Of a stretch of 64,000 bases of DNA, positions 20,165 to 29,454 are shown one piece after another; positions within the stretch are counted from its first letter, which is position 1; each line of letters starts with the position of its first letter. Location: positions 248,001 to 312,000 of the forward strand of contig NZ_JYLL01000001.1 of assembly GCF_001439695.1 (NCBI RefSeq). Direction: 5' to 3'. A program made the translations under genes and the position numbers. The stretch comes from Pseudomonas veronii (GTDB lineage Bacteria > Pseudomonadota > Gammaproteobacteria > Pseudomonadales > Pseudomonadaceae). Under the pieces are notes generated by a model. It saw nothing but the letters and a program-made list of their open reading frames with translations, was not told the DNA's origin and searched no databases.

Positions 20165-20395
20165 ATGGCACGTTTCTTCCGTCGTCGTAAATTCTGCCGC
20201 TTCACCGCTGAAGACGTGAAAGAGATCGATTACAAAGATCTCAACACTCTGAAAGCCTACGTATCCGAGACCGGCAAAATCGTTCCAAGCCGTATCACCG
20301 GTACCAAAGCACGTTATCAGCGTCAGCTGGCCACCGCTATCAAGCGCGCCCGCTTCCTGGCCCTGCTGGCCTACACCGACAGCCACGGCCGCTGA
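20165..20395 (+). CDS. rpsR: 30S ribosomal protein S18
   Basis: Small-subunit protein, 76 aa, partner of S6 on the 30S platform. The sequence [25 protein letters not shown] and the core [27 protein letters not shown] are canonical. AAGGAG lies 7 bases before the ATG. It is 28 bp downstream of rpsF and upstream of the DUF2232-type membrane protein in the usual Pseudomonas order. Confidence 0.98.
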
Positions 20396-20431
20396 GACCG
20401 GGCAGTCGACAAGTAGTAAGGGATTGAATGC

Positions 20432-21325
20432 ATGCGCGCCTTAGCTGAGTTCATCATGCGCGGTCGCGTGCAGGCCACTCTGGTAGTGGCTGGATGTGCA
20501 GCATTGCCGTTGTTGTATTGGTTGGGTGCTGCCGCGGGATGCCTTGTGCTTCTGCGGCGCGGTTTGCAGGATGCCGTTGGCGTCCTGGCCCTGGGGTTGC
20601 TGGCCGCCTTGATCTGGTGGCTGCAATTGGGCGAACCCAAAGTGCTTATGGTGCTGCTGGGGTCGTCGAGCCTTGCGTTGGTTTTACGCGCAAGTGAGTC
20701 CTGGGTCCGCACGCTGCTGGTCAGCGTGGCATTGGGGTTGGTGTTTTCAGTGTTGCTCGGCGCGGCTTTCCACCCGCAAATCGAGGCGCTGGCGCAAGAG
20801 ATCGTCAAGGTCCTGCCGCTGGCTCTCGGGGAGCTCTACCAGCAATTGTCGGTAGACGAGCGAGCGCGCCTTGCGGCGCTGATAGCACCGGCCCTGATCG
20901 GCCTGATGGCGGTGGTGTTGCAGATTGTCAGTGTGCTGAGCCTGATGCTTGGGCGTTACTGGCAGGCGTTGTTGTACAACCCGGGTGGTTTTGGTCGCGA
21001 GTTTCGCAGTATCAGAATCCCCGCGGGCCCGGCGATGTTGCTGCTGGCATGCATGGTGGTCGGACCGAACTTCGGTCCAGAGGCGGCCTTGTTATTGCTG
21101 TTTTGCAGCGTACCGCTGGTGTTCTCCGGGCTGGCCCTGATTCACGGGCTGGTGGCGCAGAAGCGCCTGGCCAGGTTCTGGCTGGTGGGGTTGTACGTCA
21201 CGCTGATGCTGTTCATGCAGCTGATCTATCCGTTACTCGTGGTTTTGGCCATTGTCGACGGCCTGATTGATTTTCGCGGTCGTCTGGCGCCGAAAGACGC
21301 CGATAACGCGAACGGTGAAGGTTAA
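20432..21325 (+). CDS. DUF2232 (YybS-like) multi-spanning membrane protein
   Basis: 297-aa inner-membrane protein with about eight hydrophobic segments and almost no soluble domain; the last residues are charged (GRLAPKDADNANGEG). Its place between rpsR and rplI is conserved in Pseudomonas, where it is called YybS-like or DUF2232. Function is unknown; the family has been compared with membrane-spanning vitamin transporters of the energy-coupling type, but nothing here proves transport. The start at 20432 (ATGCGCGCC) follows GTAAGGGATTG. It sits 18 bp before rplI, so it is cotranscribed with ribosomal genes. Confidence 0.82.
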   Translation: MRALAEFIMRGRVQATLVVAGCAALPLLYWLGAAAGCLVLLRRGLQDAVGVLALGLLAALIWWLQLGEPKVLMVLLGSSSLALVLRASESWVRTLLVSVALGLVFSVLLGAAFHPQIEALAQEIVKVLPLALGELYQQLSVDERARLAALIAPALIGLMAVVLQIVSVLSLMLGRYWQALLYNPGGFGREFRSIRIPAGPAMLLLACMVVGPNFGPEAALLLLFCSVPLVFSGLALIHGLVAQKRLARFWLVGLYVTLMLFMQLIYPLLVVLAIVDGLIDFRGRLAPKDADNANGEG

Positions 21326-21343
21326 AAGTTAGAGGATTTTCAC

Positions 21344-21790
21344 ATGCAACTGATCCTTCTGGAAAAAGTCGCCAACCTGGGCAACCTGGGCGACAAAGTG
21401 AACGTTAAGGCCGGCTACGGTCGTAACTACCTGCTGCCATACGGCAAAGCCACCGCTGCAACCGCTGCCAACCTGGCTGCGTTTGAAGAGCGTCGTGCTG
21501 AGCTGGAAAAAGCAGCAGCAGACAAAAAAGCTTCGGCCGAAACTCGCGCTGCCCAACTGGCTGAGCTGGAAGTGACTATCACTGCCACCGCCGGTGACGA
21601 AGGCAAGCTGTTCGGTTCGATCGGCACCCACGACATCGCTGACGCACTGACCGCCTCTGGCGTTGAAGTTGCGAAAAGCGAAGTTCGTCTGCCGAACGGC
21701 ACCATCCGCAACGTAGGTGAATTCGACGTAGCCGTGCACTTGCACGCTGAAGTTGAAGCCACTGTACGCGTTGTCGTGGTAGCAGCTTAA
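21344..21790 (+). CDS. rplI: 50S ribosomal protein L9
   Basis: Large-subunit protein, 148 aa, that bridges the base of the L1 stalk and limits frameshifting. It has the signature N-domain [32 protein letters not shown], a long connecting helix rich in Ala/Glu/Lys, and a C-domain with [18 protein letters not shown] lies upstream of the ATG. It is the last ribosomal gene of the operon and is followed by a terminator hairpin before dnaB. Confidence 0.98.
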   Translation: MQLILLEKVANLGNLGDKVNVKAGYGRNYLLPYGKATAATAANLAAFEERRAELEKAAADKKASAETRAAQLAELEVTITATAGDEGKLFGSIGTHDIADALTASGVEVAKSEVRLPNGTIRNVGEFDVAVHLHAEVEATVRVVVVAA

Positions 21791-21837
21791 GTCGCACCTA
21801 ACTGACTGGCACCTCGCGTGCCAGGCGGTTAACATCG

Positions 21838-21868
21838 GGCACGATCCTGTTTACAGGTCGTGCCTTTT
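21838..21868 (+). terminator. Terminator between rplI and dnaB
   Basis: GGCACGA-T-CCTG, loop TTTA, CAGG-TCGTGCC, followed by TTTTGTTTTTT. One T is bulged. It partly separates dnaB expression from the ribosomal genes. Confidence 0.85.
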
Positions 21869-21900
21869 GTTTTTTACACACCCCCTAATTCCAAGTGGCC

Positions 21901-23298
21901 ATGAACGATATTTCAGCTCCTGAGCAATACGATCTGCAAACCGCTGCCCTGAAGGTGCCGCCGCATTCCATCGAGGCCGAACAGGCCGTGCTCGGTGGCT
22001 TGATGCTGGACAACAACGCCTGGGAACGCGTGCTGGATCAAGTCTCGGACGGTGATTTCTATCGTCATGACCATCGCCTGATCTTCCGCGCCATCGCCAA
22101 GCTGGCCGACCAGAACTCACCGATCGACGTGGTGACCCTGGCCGAGCAACTGGACAAGGAAGGCCAGACCTCCCAGGTCGGCGGCCTGGGCTACCTCGGT
22201 GAGTTGGCCAAAAACACGCCGTCCGTCGCCAACATCAAGGCATATGCCCAGATCGTTCGCGAGCGCGCCACCTTGCGCCAGTTGATCGGCATCAGCACCG
22301 AAATCGCCGATAGCGCCTTCAACCCCGAAGGTCGCAGCGCCGCCGAGATCCTTGACGAGGCCGAGCGCCAGATCTTCCAGATCGCCGAAGCCCGGCCGAA
22401 AACCGGCGGCCCGGTCAGCGTCAACGACCTGCTGACCAAGGCCATCGACCGTATCGATACGCTGTTCAACACCGACAATGCCATCACCGGCATCTCCACC
22501 GGCTACACCGACCTCGACGAGAAGACCAGCGGCCTGCAGCCGTCCGACCTGATCATCGTCGCCGGCCGTCCATCCATGGGTAAAACCACCTTTGCGATGA
22601 ACCTGGTGGAAAACGCCGTGTTGCGCAGTGACAAGACCGTGCTGGTGTACTCCCTGGAGATGCCAGGCGAATCGCTGATCATGCGGATGCTCTCGTCCCT
22701 GGGCCGTATCGACCAGACCAAAGTGCGTGCCGGTCGCCTGGAAGACGACGATTGGCCGCGCCTGACCTCGGCGGTCAACCTGCTCAACGACCGCAAGCTG
22801 TTCATCGATGACACCGCGGGCATCAGCCCGTCGGAGATGCGCGCGCGTACCCGCCGCCTGGTGCGTGAACACGGCGATATCGCCCTGATCATGATCGACT
22901 ACCTGCAACTGATGCAGATCCCGGGTTCCAGCGGCGACAACCGGACCAACGAGATTTCCGAGATCTCCCGGTCCTTGAAAGCCCTGGCCAAGGAATTCAA
23001 CTGCCCGGTGGTGGCGCTGTCGCAGCTCAACCGTTCCCTGGAACAACGCCCCAACAAGCGCCCGGTGAACTCCGACTTGCGTGAATCCGGAGCGATCGAG
23101 CAGGATGCCGACGTGATCATGTTCGTCTACCGCGACGAGGTGTATCACCCGGAGACCGAGCACAAAGGCATTGCCGAAATCATCATCGGCAAGCAGCGGA
23201 ACGGCCCGATCGGCTTTATCCGCCTGGCGTTCATCGGCAAATACACGCGTTTCGAGAACCTTGCGCCGGGCAGTTACAACTTCGACGACGACGAATAA
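21901..23298 (+). CDS. dnaB: Replicative DNA helicase DnaB
   Basis: Hexameric 5'-3' helicase of the replication fork. The protein is 465 aa. The N-terminal domain contains PPHSIEAEQAVLGGLMLDN, and the RecA-like motor follows with Walker A GRPSMGKT (residues 222-229), Walker B MIDYLQLM, and ALSQLNRSLEQRPNKRP. I chose ATG 21901; a GTG two codons earlier (21895) is possible. No strong Shine-Dalgarno is visible and the gene lies just after a terminator hairpin, so translation or a promoter inside the hairpin region may limit its level. No intein is present. Confidence 0.96.
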   Translation: MNDISAPEQYDLQTAALKVPPHSIEAEQAVLGGLMLDNNAWERVLDQVSDGDFYRHDHRLIFRAIAKLADQNSPIDVVTLAEQLDKEGQTSQVGGLGYLGELAKNTPSVANIKAYAQIVRERATLRQLIGISTEIADSAFNPEGRSAAEILDEAERQIFQIAEARPKTGGPVSVNDLLTKAIDRIDTLFNTDNAITGISTGYTDLDEKTSGLQPSDLIIVAGRPSMGKTTFAMNLVENAVLRSDKTVLVYSLEMPGESLIMRMLSSLGRIDQTKVRAGRLEDDDWPRLTSAVNLLNDRKLFIDDTAGISPSEMRARTRRLVREHGDIALIMIDYLQLMQIPGSSGDNRTNEISEISRSLKALAKEFNCPVVALSQLNRSLEQRPNKRPVNSDLRESGAIEQDADVIMFVYRDEVYHPETEHKGIAEIIIGKQRNGPIGFIRLAFIGKYTRFENLAPGSYNFDDDE

Positions 23299-23346
23299 TC
23301 CTTCTGTTCAATTCCTACTGTTATCGTCGGAATTGGTCAAAATTTG

Positions 23347-23355
23347 TGCTATATT
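23347..23355 (+). promoter_or_regulatory. Extended -10 promoter candidate before the YgiQ gene
   Basis: TGCTATATT is an extended -10 element (TGN plus TATATT) about 40 bp upstream of the ATG. There is no good -35 hexamer at 17 bp, which suits an extended -10 type. Confidence 0.45.
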
Positions 23356-23394
23356 CCGCGCCCGCGATTTTTCATCTCAACACCGGTCACCGTC

Positions 23395-25698
23395 ATGCAA
23401 ACAGCCAAGCCGTTATTTGACTATCCCAAGTACTGGGCCGAATGTTTCGGTCCTGCGCCATTCCTGCCGATGAGCAGGGAGGAGATGGATCAGCTTGGCT
23501 GGGATTCCTGCGACATCATCATCGTCACCGGTGATGCCTACGTTGACCATCCGTCGTTCGGCATGGCGATCATCGGCCGGCTGCTGGAGTCCCAGGGCTT
23601 CCGCGTCGGGATCATTGCCCAGCCGAACTGGCAGTCCAAAGACGACTTCATGAAGCTCGGCGAGCCGAACCTGTTCTTCGGCGTCGCGGCCGGCAACATG
23701 GACTCGATGATCAACCGCTACACCGCTGACAAGAAAATCCGCTCCGACGACGCCTACACCCCTGGCGGCATGGCCGGCAAACGCCCGGACCGCGCGAGCC
23801 TGGTGTACAGCCAGCGGTGCAAGGAAGCCTACAAGAACGTGCCGATCGTGCTCGGTGGCATCGAAGCGTCCCTGCGCCGCATCGCCCACTACGACTACTG
23901 GCAGGACCGGGTGCGCAATTCGATCCTGATCGACGCCACCGCCGACATCCTGCTGTACGGCAACGCCGAGCGGGCCATCGTCGAAGTGGCCCAGCGCCTG
24001 TCGTGGGGCCACAAGATCGAAGACATCACCGATGTGCGCGGCACTGCGTTCATTCGCCGTGATACGCCCGAAGGCTGGTATGAGGTGGACTCCACCCGTA
24101 TCGACCGTCCGGGCAAGGTCGACAAGATCATCAACCCATACGTGAATACCCAGGACACCCAGGCCTGCGCCATCGAGCAGGAAAAGGGGCCGGTTGAAGA
24201 TCCGCAGGAAGCCAAGGTCGTGCAGATCCTGGCCAGCCCGCGCATGACCCGTGAGAAGACCGTGATCCGCCTGCCATCGGTGGAAAAAGTCCGTGGTGAT
24301 GCGGTGCTTTATGCCCACGCCAACCGCGTGTTGCACCTGGAAACCAACCCAGGCAACGCCCGTGCCCTGGTGCAGAAACACGGCGAAGTGGACGTGTGGT
24401 TCAACCCGCCGCCCATTCCGATGACCACCGAAGAAATGGACTACGTGTTTGGCATGCCTTACGCACGTGTCCCGCACCCGGCGTATGGCAAGGAAAAAAT
24501 CCCGGCCTACGACATGATCCGTTTCTCGGTGAACATCATGCGCGGCTGCTTCGGCGGCTGTACCTTCTGCTCGATCACCGAGCACGAAGGCCGCATCATC
24601 CAGAACCGTTCCGAAGAGTCGATCATTCGCGAGATCGAAGAAATCCGCGACAAGGTTCCGGGTTTCACCGGCGTGATTTCCGACCTCGGCGGCCCGACCG
24701 CGAACATGTACCGCATCGCCTGCAAGAGCCCGGAAATCGAATCCGCGTGCCGCAAGCCGTCGTGCGTGTTCCCTGGCATCTGCCCGAACCTGAACACCGA
24801 CCACTCGTCGCTGATCCAGTTGTATCGCAGCGCCCGTGCGTTGCCGGGTGTGAAGAAGATCCTGATCGCCTCCGGCCTGCGCTACGACCTGGCCGTTGAG
24901 TCGCCGGAGTATGTGAAGGAACTGGTCACCCACCACGTCGGTGGTTACCTGAAGATCGCCCCGGAACACACCGAGGAAGGTCCGCTCAACCAGATGATGA
25001 AACCGGGCATCGGCAGCTATGACAAGTTCAAGCGCATGTTCGAGAAGTACACCAAGGAAGCGGGCAAGGAGCAGTACCTGATCCCGTACTTCATCGCCGC
25101 CCACCCCGGCACCACCGATGAAGACATGATGAACCTGGCCCTGTGGCTCAAGGGCAACGGCTTCCGCGCCGACCAGGTGCAGGCGTTCTACCCGTCGCCG
25201 ATGGCCACCGCCACCGCGATGTACCACTCGGGCAAGAACCCGCTGCGCAAGGTCACCTACAAGAGCGACGCGGTGACCATCGTCAAGAGCGAAGAACAGC
25301 GCCGTCTGCACAAGGCGTTCCTGCGCTACCACGACCCGAAAGGCTGGCCGATGCTGCGCGAAGCACTGACCCGCATGGGCCGCGCCGACCTGATCGGGCC
25401 GGGCAAGGATCAACTGATCCCGTTGCACCAGCCGGCCACCGACAGCTACCAGAGCGCGCGTCGCAAGAACTCGACGCCGGCCGGCAGCCACAAGGTCGCC
25501 AAGGAAACCACCACCAGGATTCTCACCCAGCACACCGGCCTGCCGCCCCGTGGCAGCGACGGCAGCAACCCGTGGGACAAGCGCGAGCAAGCCAAGGCCG
25601 CGGCCATGGCGCGCAACAAGCAGGCCGCCAAGGAACGCGCGGATGCGGCCAAGGGCAAGGGTGGCAAGCCAGCCCGCAAGCCGGTGGTACCGCGTTGA
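23395..25698 (+). CDS. YgiQ-family radical SAM protein
   Basis: 767-aa radical SAM enzyme of the YgiQ (UPF0313) family. The N-terminal part has [35 protein letters not shown], a cobalamin-binding-like fold in related proteins. The cluster motif CFGGCTFC (CxxxCxxC) is at about residues 387-394, followed by the SAM-binding SIIREIEEI region, the family-specific cysteine-rich [18 protein letters not shown] and [16 protein letters not shown]. The last 80 residues are a basic Lys/Ala tail. The reaction is not established for the family. The ATG at 23395 gives the conserved [19 protein letters not shown] start. The gene is monocistronic. Confidence 0.92.
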   Translation: MQTAKPLFDYPKYWAECFGPAPFLPMSREEMDQLGWDSCDIIIVTGDAYVDHPSFGMAIIGRLLESQGFRVGIIAQPNWQSKDDFMKLGEPNLFFGVAAGNMDSMINRYTADKKIRSDDAYTPGGMAGKRPDRASLVYSQRCKEAYKNVPIVLGGIEASLRRIAHYDYWQDRVRNSILIDATADILLYGNAERAIVEVAQRLSWGHKIEDITDVRGTAFIRRDTPEGWYEVDSTRIDRPGKVDKIINPYVNTQDTQACAIEQEKGPVEDPQEAKVVQILASPRMTREKTVIRLPSVEKVRGDAVLYAHANRVLHLETNPGNARALVQKHGEVDVWFNPPPIPMTTEEMDYVFGMPYARVPHPAYGKEKIPAYDMIRFSVNIMRGCFGGCTFCSITEHEGRIIQNRSEESIIREIEEIRDKVPGFTGVISDLGGPTANMYRIACKSPEIESACRKPSCVFPGICPNLNTDHSSLIQLYRSARALPGVKKILIASGLRYDLAVESPEYVKELVTHHVGGYLKIAPEHTEEGPLNQMMKPGIGSYDKFKRMFEKYTKEAGKEQYLIPYFIAAHPGTTDEDMMNLALWLKGNGFRADQVQAFYPSPMATATAMYHSGKNPLRKVTYKSDAVTIVKSEEQRRLHKAFLRYHDPKGWPMLREALTRMGRADLIGPGKDQLIPLHQPATDSYQSARRKNSTPAGSHKVAKETTTRILTQHTGLPPRGSDGSNPWDKREQAKAAAMARNKQAAKERADAAKGKGGKPARKPVVPR

Positions 25699-25792
25699 TC
25701 GTTGCCTGAATATGCCAAACGCCAGCCTCGTGCTGGCGTTTTGCTTTCTAGCCGGAGGGGAGTCTGTTTGTTAAGGTGGCGGCCATTAAATC

Positions 25793-25885
25793 GCTATCGG
25801 GAGCAAGCCGAATCGTCGCACCGGCCCTCCCACATTTTGAATGTATTCACACTTCAAATGTGGGAGGGGGCTTGCCCCCGATGGC
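25793..25885. repeat. REPIN with variant left arm
   Basis: An inverted REP pair: the left arm reads GCTATCGGGAGCAAGC, then CGAATCGTCGCACCGG, then CCCTCCCAC; the right arm is a standard GTGGGAGGGGGCTTGCCCCCGATGGC. The inner CATTTTGAATGTATTCACACTTC part can also pair. The 16-bp variant block recurs in the REPIN at 51493-51604. It ends 38 bp before the first putative effector gene. Confidence 0.85.
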
Positions 25886-25923
25886 GTCAGTCCAGTCCCC
25901 AACTTTTCAAGGAAGAACCCCCC

Positions 25924-26850
25924 ATGAGCAACCCCCTGCTCAACATCGGCATGGACTCCAACCGCTCGCAGTTCATGGCGCGCCAGCGCATCGAGAGTGA
26001 AGTCGACCTGCCTCGGCTGTTTGCCATCATCGACGCCGACCCCGGCATCGTCGGCGCGGGCGTGGTGTATATCGACGCCGACTTCAACGTCGTGACTCTG
26101 CGCGAGTTCAAGCCGATCTGCAGCATTCGACCCAAGCGCATCATTGTGCGCGAGGCGCAGAAATACATCGCCCCGGCGCAGTTCGCCGACCAAGTGCTGA
26201 ACAACCCGCGCGAGTCGCGACTGGTGAGTGAAGCCTTCAACACCACGTTGTCCTGCGGCGGCGCGGTCATTGGCTGGCTGGTGGTGTTGAGCGGCACCAT
26301 CGCTATCCCGTTCACCGCCGGCGCCAGCACGGTCGTGACGGCCATCGGCTATACCGCCGCCTCGGCCAGCACCGTGTCGTGCCTGGTTGGTGGGTTCCGC
26401 ACGCGCAACGAAATCGTCAACCCGTCGATGAATGATTACCTGGATAACGAAGAGTGGTACCAGACGGCGACCAAAGTCCTCGACGGTGCCGCCTTGGTCG
26501 GCGTGGGCGCCTCGGCGCTGACGACAGTTAAGCTGGTCAACGTCACTCGTGCGGCCACGGGTAAAAGCCTGCGTCAGGTGCTCAAAGGCCTGAACGGGCA
26601 GGAGCGGGAGAAACTCACCAAAGAGCTGCTGAAAGTGGCCGATCCGCAAATGTCGAACAAGATGCGCAAGCTGCTGCAACTGAGCGGCGAGTTGCCCAAA
26701 CGCTTTACGCCGACCCAGCTCAAGCACGCCACCTATGTCCAATTGGGCGATGCCTTCAGTGCGGGGCTGAGCGTCTGGGGCTTGAAGCGTTCGGATAACT
26801 ACAAACAGGCCAAGACCTTCGCGATTGGCTTGTACGAAGAGGCCGAGTGA
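25924..26850 (+). CDS. Putative Hcp-associated T6SS effector with hydrophobic core (copy 1)
   Basis: 308 aa; I do not recognise a named domain. An N-terminal soluble region (residues 15-100, with IDADPGIVGAGVVYIDADFNVV and REFKPICSI) is followed by a strongly hydrophobic Gly/Ala/Ser-rich block (108-157) and a second one (186-204), then a charged helical C-terminus ending FAIGLYEEAE. There is no signal peptide. A clear paralogue is encoded at 27982-28896. The stop overlaps the start of a small membrane protein gene, and an hcp gene lies immediately downstream on the other strand. Context and the amphipathic/hydrophobic core suggest a membrane-disrupting T6SS effector loaded by Hcp; this is inference. 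The start follows AAGGAAG. Confidence 0.6.
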   Translation: MSNPLLNIGMDSNRSQFMARQRIESEVDLPRLFAIIDADPGIVGAGVVYIDADFNVVTLREFKPICSIRPKRIIVREAQKYIAPAQFADQVLNNPRESRLVSEAFNTTLSCGGAVIGWLVVLSGTIAIPFTAGASTVVTAIGYTAASASTVSCLVGGFRTRNEIVNPSMNDYLDNEEWYQTATKVLDGAALVGVGASALTTVKLVNVTRAATGKSLRQVLKGLNGQEREKLTKELLKVADPQMSNKMRKLLQLSGELPKRFTPTQLKHATYVQLGDAFSAGLSVWGLKRSDNYKQAKTFAIGLYEEAE

Positions 26851-27290
26851 TGGGTGGTGTTCCTTCGCTTAAACCGTTTTTGCTGGAGCATTTTCCCGCA
26901 TTCATCGGCGTGATTCTCGCTGGTTGCCTCGGCGGTTCGGCGGCGATTTCCCTGGCGGCCAGCACCTATTTTTCCGACGTGCCCATGGCAACCAATGCCA
27001 CTGTGTCCTGGTTCGTGGTGATAGCCGCCGCACTGTTCGTGGCCAACAGCAACTTCCTGGTGGTGCGCGGCCGAGCCTGGGCCGTGTGGGCGATGGTGGC
27101 GTTTTTTGCGGTGTGCCTGTTGGTCGTGCTGCCGACACTGCTCTACCGGCCGCACTGGTTTATCTACAGTGAAAGCCTGTTCTGGCCATTGCTGGGGTTG
27201 TTGCTGATCAACAGCAAGGGCTATCGGTCGATGGTCAAGAAGTTGGTTGAAGTGCGGCGGTTGCGGGAGGCGGCCAAGGCGGGGCTGTAG
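26850..27290 (+). CDS. Putative cognate immunity membrane protein (copy 1)
   Basis: 146 aa with four predicted transmembrane helices (about residues 13-35, 46-66, 73-95, 104-122) and a basic C-terminal tail (MVKKLVEVRRLREAAKAG). The conserved segment FIYSESLFWPLLGLLLINSK is shared with the proteins at 28893 and 29451. The ATG at 26850 overlaps the upstream stop (TGATG), so it is translationally coupled to the putative effector. Tight coupling of a soluble/hydrophobic toxin candidate to a polytopic membrane protein is what is seen for immunity proteins against pore formers. A structural or export role cannot be excluded. Confidence 0.6.
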   Translation: MGGVPSLKPFLLEHFPAFIGVILAGCLGGSAAISLAASTYFSDVPMATNATVSWFVVIAAALFVANSNFLVVRGRAWAVWAMVAFFAVCLLVVLPTLLYRPHWFIYSESLFWPLLGLLLINSKGYRSMVKKLVEVRRLREAAKAGL

Positions 27291-27305
27291 CCTCGGCACG
27301 TGGTT

Positions 27306-27794
27306 TCAGATTTTGACGTTCTGGCGAATGTTCCAGCCGTATTTGACGGCGCCGCCGTCCTTGCCGCCGTCGGATTTTTGCGGCTGGTAGCTGACTTCGA
27401 CCGTGGCGAAGTTCAGGGCTATCACCTCAGTCAGCACATCGCTGCTGGTCACCGCGTCGGTTTGGTAAGACGTGACCATCACTTCCTTCAGCGTGATCAC
27501 CAGATACTCCACGGCATTGCTGCCACCGGCCTTGCGCACCACCAACCGTGCCTCCGGGTAATGCTTGCCGGTGGAGCAGGCCATCATCAGGTTGGGTGAA
27601 GACTTGTCCATGACCTTGGAGACAGACAGGTTTTCAATATTGACCTTGCCGGCACCGCCGCCGCTGCCGGTATGCATCGAACCGGTCTGGGACATGCCCC
27701 AGCCCCATCGGCTGATCTCGATTTCGTCGCGATGGGCCTGGTCTTTGGACTCGCCCTTGATGTCCCCCAGCTTCAAAAACATATCAGTTGCCAT
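27306..27794 (-). CDS. hcp: Type VI secretion tube protein Hcp
   Basis: 162-aa Hcp1-type protein, the hexameric ring subunit of the T6SS inner tube and the chaperone/carrier of small effectors. Conserved segments: MFLKLGDIKGESKDQAHRDEI, WGWGMSQTGSMHTGSGGGAGKV, NLMMACSTGKHYPEARL, EYLVITLKEVMV and the C-terminus DGGAVKYGWNIRQNV. The start at 27794 is preceded by GGGAG. No other T6SS structural gene is nearby, so it is an orphan hcp serving a T6SS encoded elsewhere. It converges on the copy 1 pair (15 bp between stops) and is divergent from the copy 2 pair. Confidence 0.95.
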   Translation of the reverse strand: MATDMFLKLGDIKGESKDQAHRDEIEISRWGWGMSQTGSMHTGSGGGAGKVNIENLSVSKVMDKSSPNLMMACSTGKHYPEARLVVRKAGGSNAVEYLVITLKEVMVTSYQTDAVTSSDVLTEVIALNFATVEVSYQPQKSDGGKDGGAVKYGWNIRQNVKI

Positions 27795-27981
27795 TGTCAC
27801 TCCCTGTTTTGGTGTGCGCCGGTAGTGGCGCGGGGCGTACTTTTTCTTATTCGGGATATGGCTTACAAGGTGCGGCATCACGATCAGGAAGTGCCTGTCC
27901 GGATAAAGCGAAGCTTCTGACATTTTTCGGGGATAGGCAGTCTTTACCCTCTGCGCTCTTGTGAACCTCAGGAGTATAGGG

Positions 27982-28896
27982 ATGACTTCCAGCGTATTCA
28001 GAGACAGTTTCCTCAGTCCCAATTACATGACGCGGCAGCGGCTGGAAAGCAGTATTGATCTGCGCAAGTTATTTGCGGCGATTGATGCTGATCCGGCCAT
28101 CGTCGGTGCCGGCGTGGTGTACATCGACGCGCAGCTACGGATGGTTGTGCTGCGTGAATTTCAGCCGATTTGCAGTATCGCGCCGAAGAATGTGATTTTG
28201 CGCGAGGCGCCCAGCTATGTCGGGCGGGTGGAGTTCGCTCGGCAACTGGCGAATGAGCCGCGAGAGTCGCAGGTGGCGTTTGAGGCGGTGAATACAGCTT
28301 TGGCGTGTACTTCTGCGGTAATCAGTTGGATCGTGGTACTGAGTGGATCGGCGCTCAGTCCGTTCAGCTTTGGGGTTACTGGGGTGGTAGCTGCGATAAG
28401 CTTTACATCAGCAACAGCCAGTTCAATTCAGTGCTTAGTTGGCGGCCAGAGGACTCGCAACGAAATTATTGACCCGGCTCTTAACGATGCTCTGGATAGC
28501 GAGCCATGGTATCAGGCTGTGACGATTGGTTTGGACGCTGTTTCGCTACTGGGCGCTAGTGTCTCGGCACTGGCAACTATACGACTGGTTAATGCGACAA
28601 GAAAATCTACCGGAAAAACTTTGCCGCAGGTGTTGAAAGGACTGAGTCGTCAAGAGCGAGCAAAGTTGACCCAGGAGTTGTTGAGTATTCGGCACCCGGA
28701 AATGACCCGGAAAATGATCAGGTTGAAGCAACTCGCTGGAAAAATGCCAAAGCGTTTTACGCCCGCAGAAGTAAAACAGGGCACTGTTTTGCAGATTCAA
28801 GACGCTCTAGGTGCTGCCTTAGGGGTTGCTAGCAGTTCGATGTCTGGGAATATTCGCACTGTCGCGGTCGGAATTTATGAGGAGATGACCGAGTGA
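27982..28896 (+). CDS. Putative Hcp-associated T6SS effector with hydrophobic core (copy 2)
   Basis: 304 aa, paralogue of the protein at 25924 over its whole length; by eye well over half of the aligned positions match, for example IVGAGVVYIDA, LREFQPICSI, CLVGGQRTRNEIIDP and QVLKGLSRQERAKLTQELL. The same hydrophobic block (about residues 106-155) and second block (183-202) are present, and it ends GNIRTVAVGIYEEMTE. AGGAG at 27970 precedes the ATG. Base composition from about 28300 on is visibly richer in A and T than the first copy and the chromosomal flanks, suggesting a separate arrival or older divergence. The promoter region is shared with divergent hcp. Confidence 0.6.
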   Translation: MTSSVFRDSFLSPNYMTRQRLESSIDLRKLFAAIDADPAIVGAGVVYIDAQLRMVVLREFQPICSIAPKNVILREAPSYVGRVEFARQLANEPRESQVAFEAVNTALACTSAVISWIVVLSGSALSPFSFGVTGVVAAISFTSATASSIQCLVGGQRTRNEIIDPALNDALDSEPWYQAVTIGLDAVSLLGASVSALATIRLVNATRKSTGKTLPQVLKGLSRQERAKLTQELLSIRHPEMTRKMIRLKQLAGKMPKRFTPAEVKQGTVLQIQDALGAALGVASSSMSGNIRTVAVGIYEEMTE

Positions 28897-29351
28897 TATT
28901 GCTGCTGCCCCTTCGCCCTTTTCTCAAGCGTTATTTACCCGTGTTTCTCGGGGGGATTTTTTCAAGCATTTTTGCTGGATCTTCCGTAGTGGTGGTAGTG
29001 CAAAATTACTATCTCAAAGCCATTTCTTTAGCTATTTCGGCACAAGTAGCGTGGTGGGCATGTGTCGTTCTGGCATGCGCCTTGAGTCTTAGCAACATTA
29101 TGATTGTCCGTGGGCGACGAGACTGGGTGTGGGTCATGGTTGTCTATTTTGGAGCCTGCCTGGTTACCGCTCTTCCGGCCATTCGTTATTCCGCTCATCT
29201 GTTCATCTATGCCGAAAGTTTGTTTTGGCCATTGCTTGGTCTGCTGATTCTCAACAGCAAGCGTCATCGTGAGATGCGTGGGAAGCTTGTTGAACTTCGT
29301 TTTAGGCGAAAACGGATACAGAAAATTGCTGACAGGCTACAAAAAAGGTGA
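28893..29351 (+). CDS. Putative cognate immunity membrane protein (copy 2)
   Basis: 152 aa, four hydrophobic helices and a basic tail (RGKLVELRFRRKRIQKI). It shares RPFLKRYLPVFLG, MIVRGRR and FIYAESLFWPLLGLLILNSKRHRE with the other two copies. The GTG at 28893 overlaps the upstream stop (GTGA), the same coupling as copy 1 and copy 3. The AT-rich composition matches the upstream effector candidate, so the pair moved together. Confidence 0.58.
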   Translation: MILLLPLRPFLKRYLPVFLGGIFSSIFAGSSVVVVVQNYYLKAISLAISAQVAWWACVVLACALSLSNIMIVRGRRDWVWVMVVYFGACLVTALPAIRYSAHLFIYAESLFWPLLGLLILNSKRHREMRGKLVELRFRRKRIQKIADRLQKR

Positions 29352-29400
29352 TTTTGCTTTGATTAATTGGGAGCGTTGCCTCATTCCCGACAACTTACTG

Positions 29401-29454
29401 TTCGGGAACATCCGGATCGTCGCGGTTGGGCTGTATGAGGATATATCAGAGTGA
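29401..29454 (+). pseudogene. 18-codon remnant of a third effector gene
   Basis: In frame, the bases encode FGNIRIVAVGLYEDISE followed by a stop, closely matching the last residues of copy 2 (GNIRTVAVGIYEEMTE). Sequence before it (29352-29400) has no similarity. The stop overlaps the GTG start of the third membrane protein exactly as in the intact pairs. This is direct evidence that a third effector gene was deleted. Confidence 0.75.

Noticed and set aside
23413..25590. 725-aa minus-strand frame opposite the YgiQ gene
   Set aside because: Mirror frame of a well-supported radical SAM gene.
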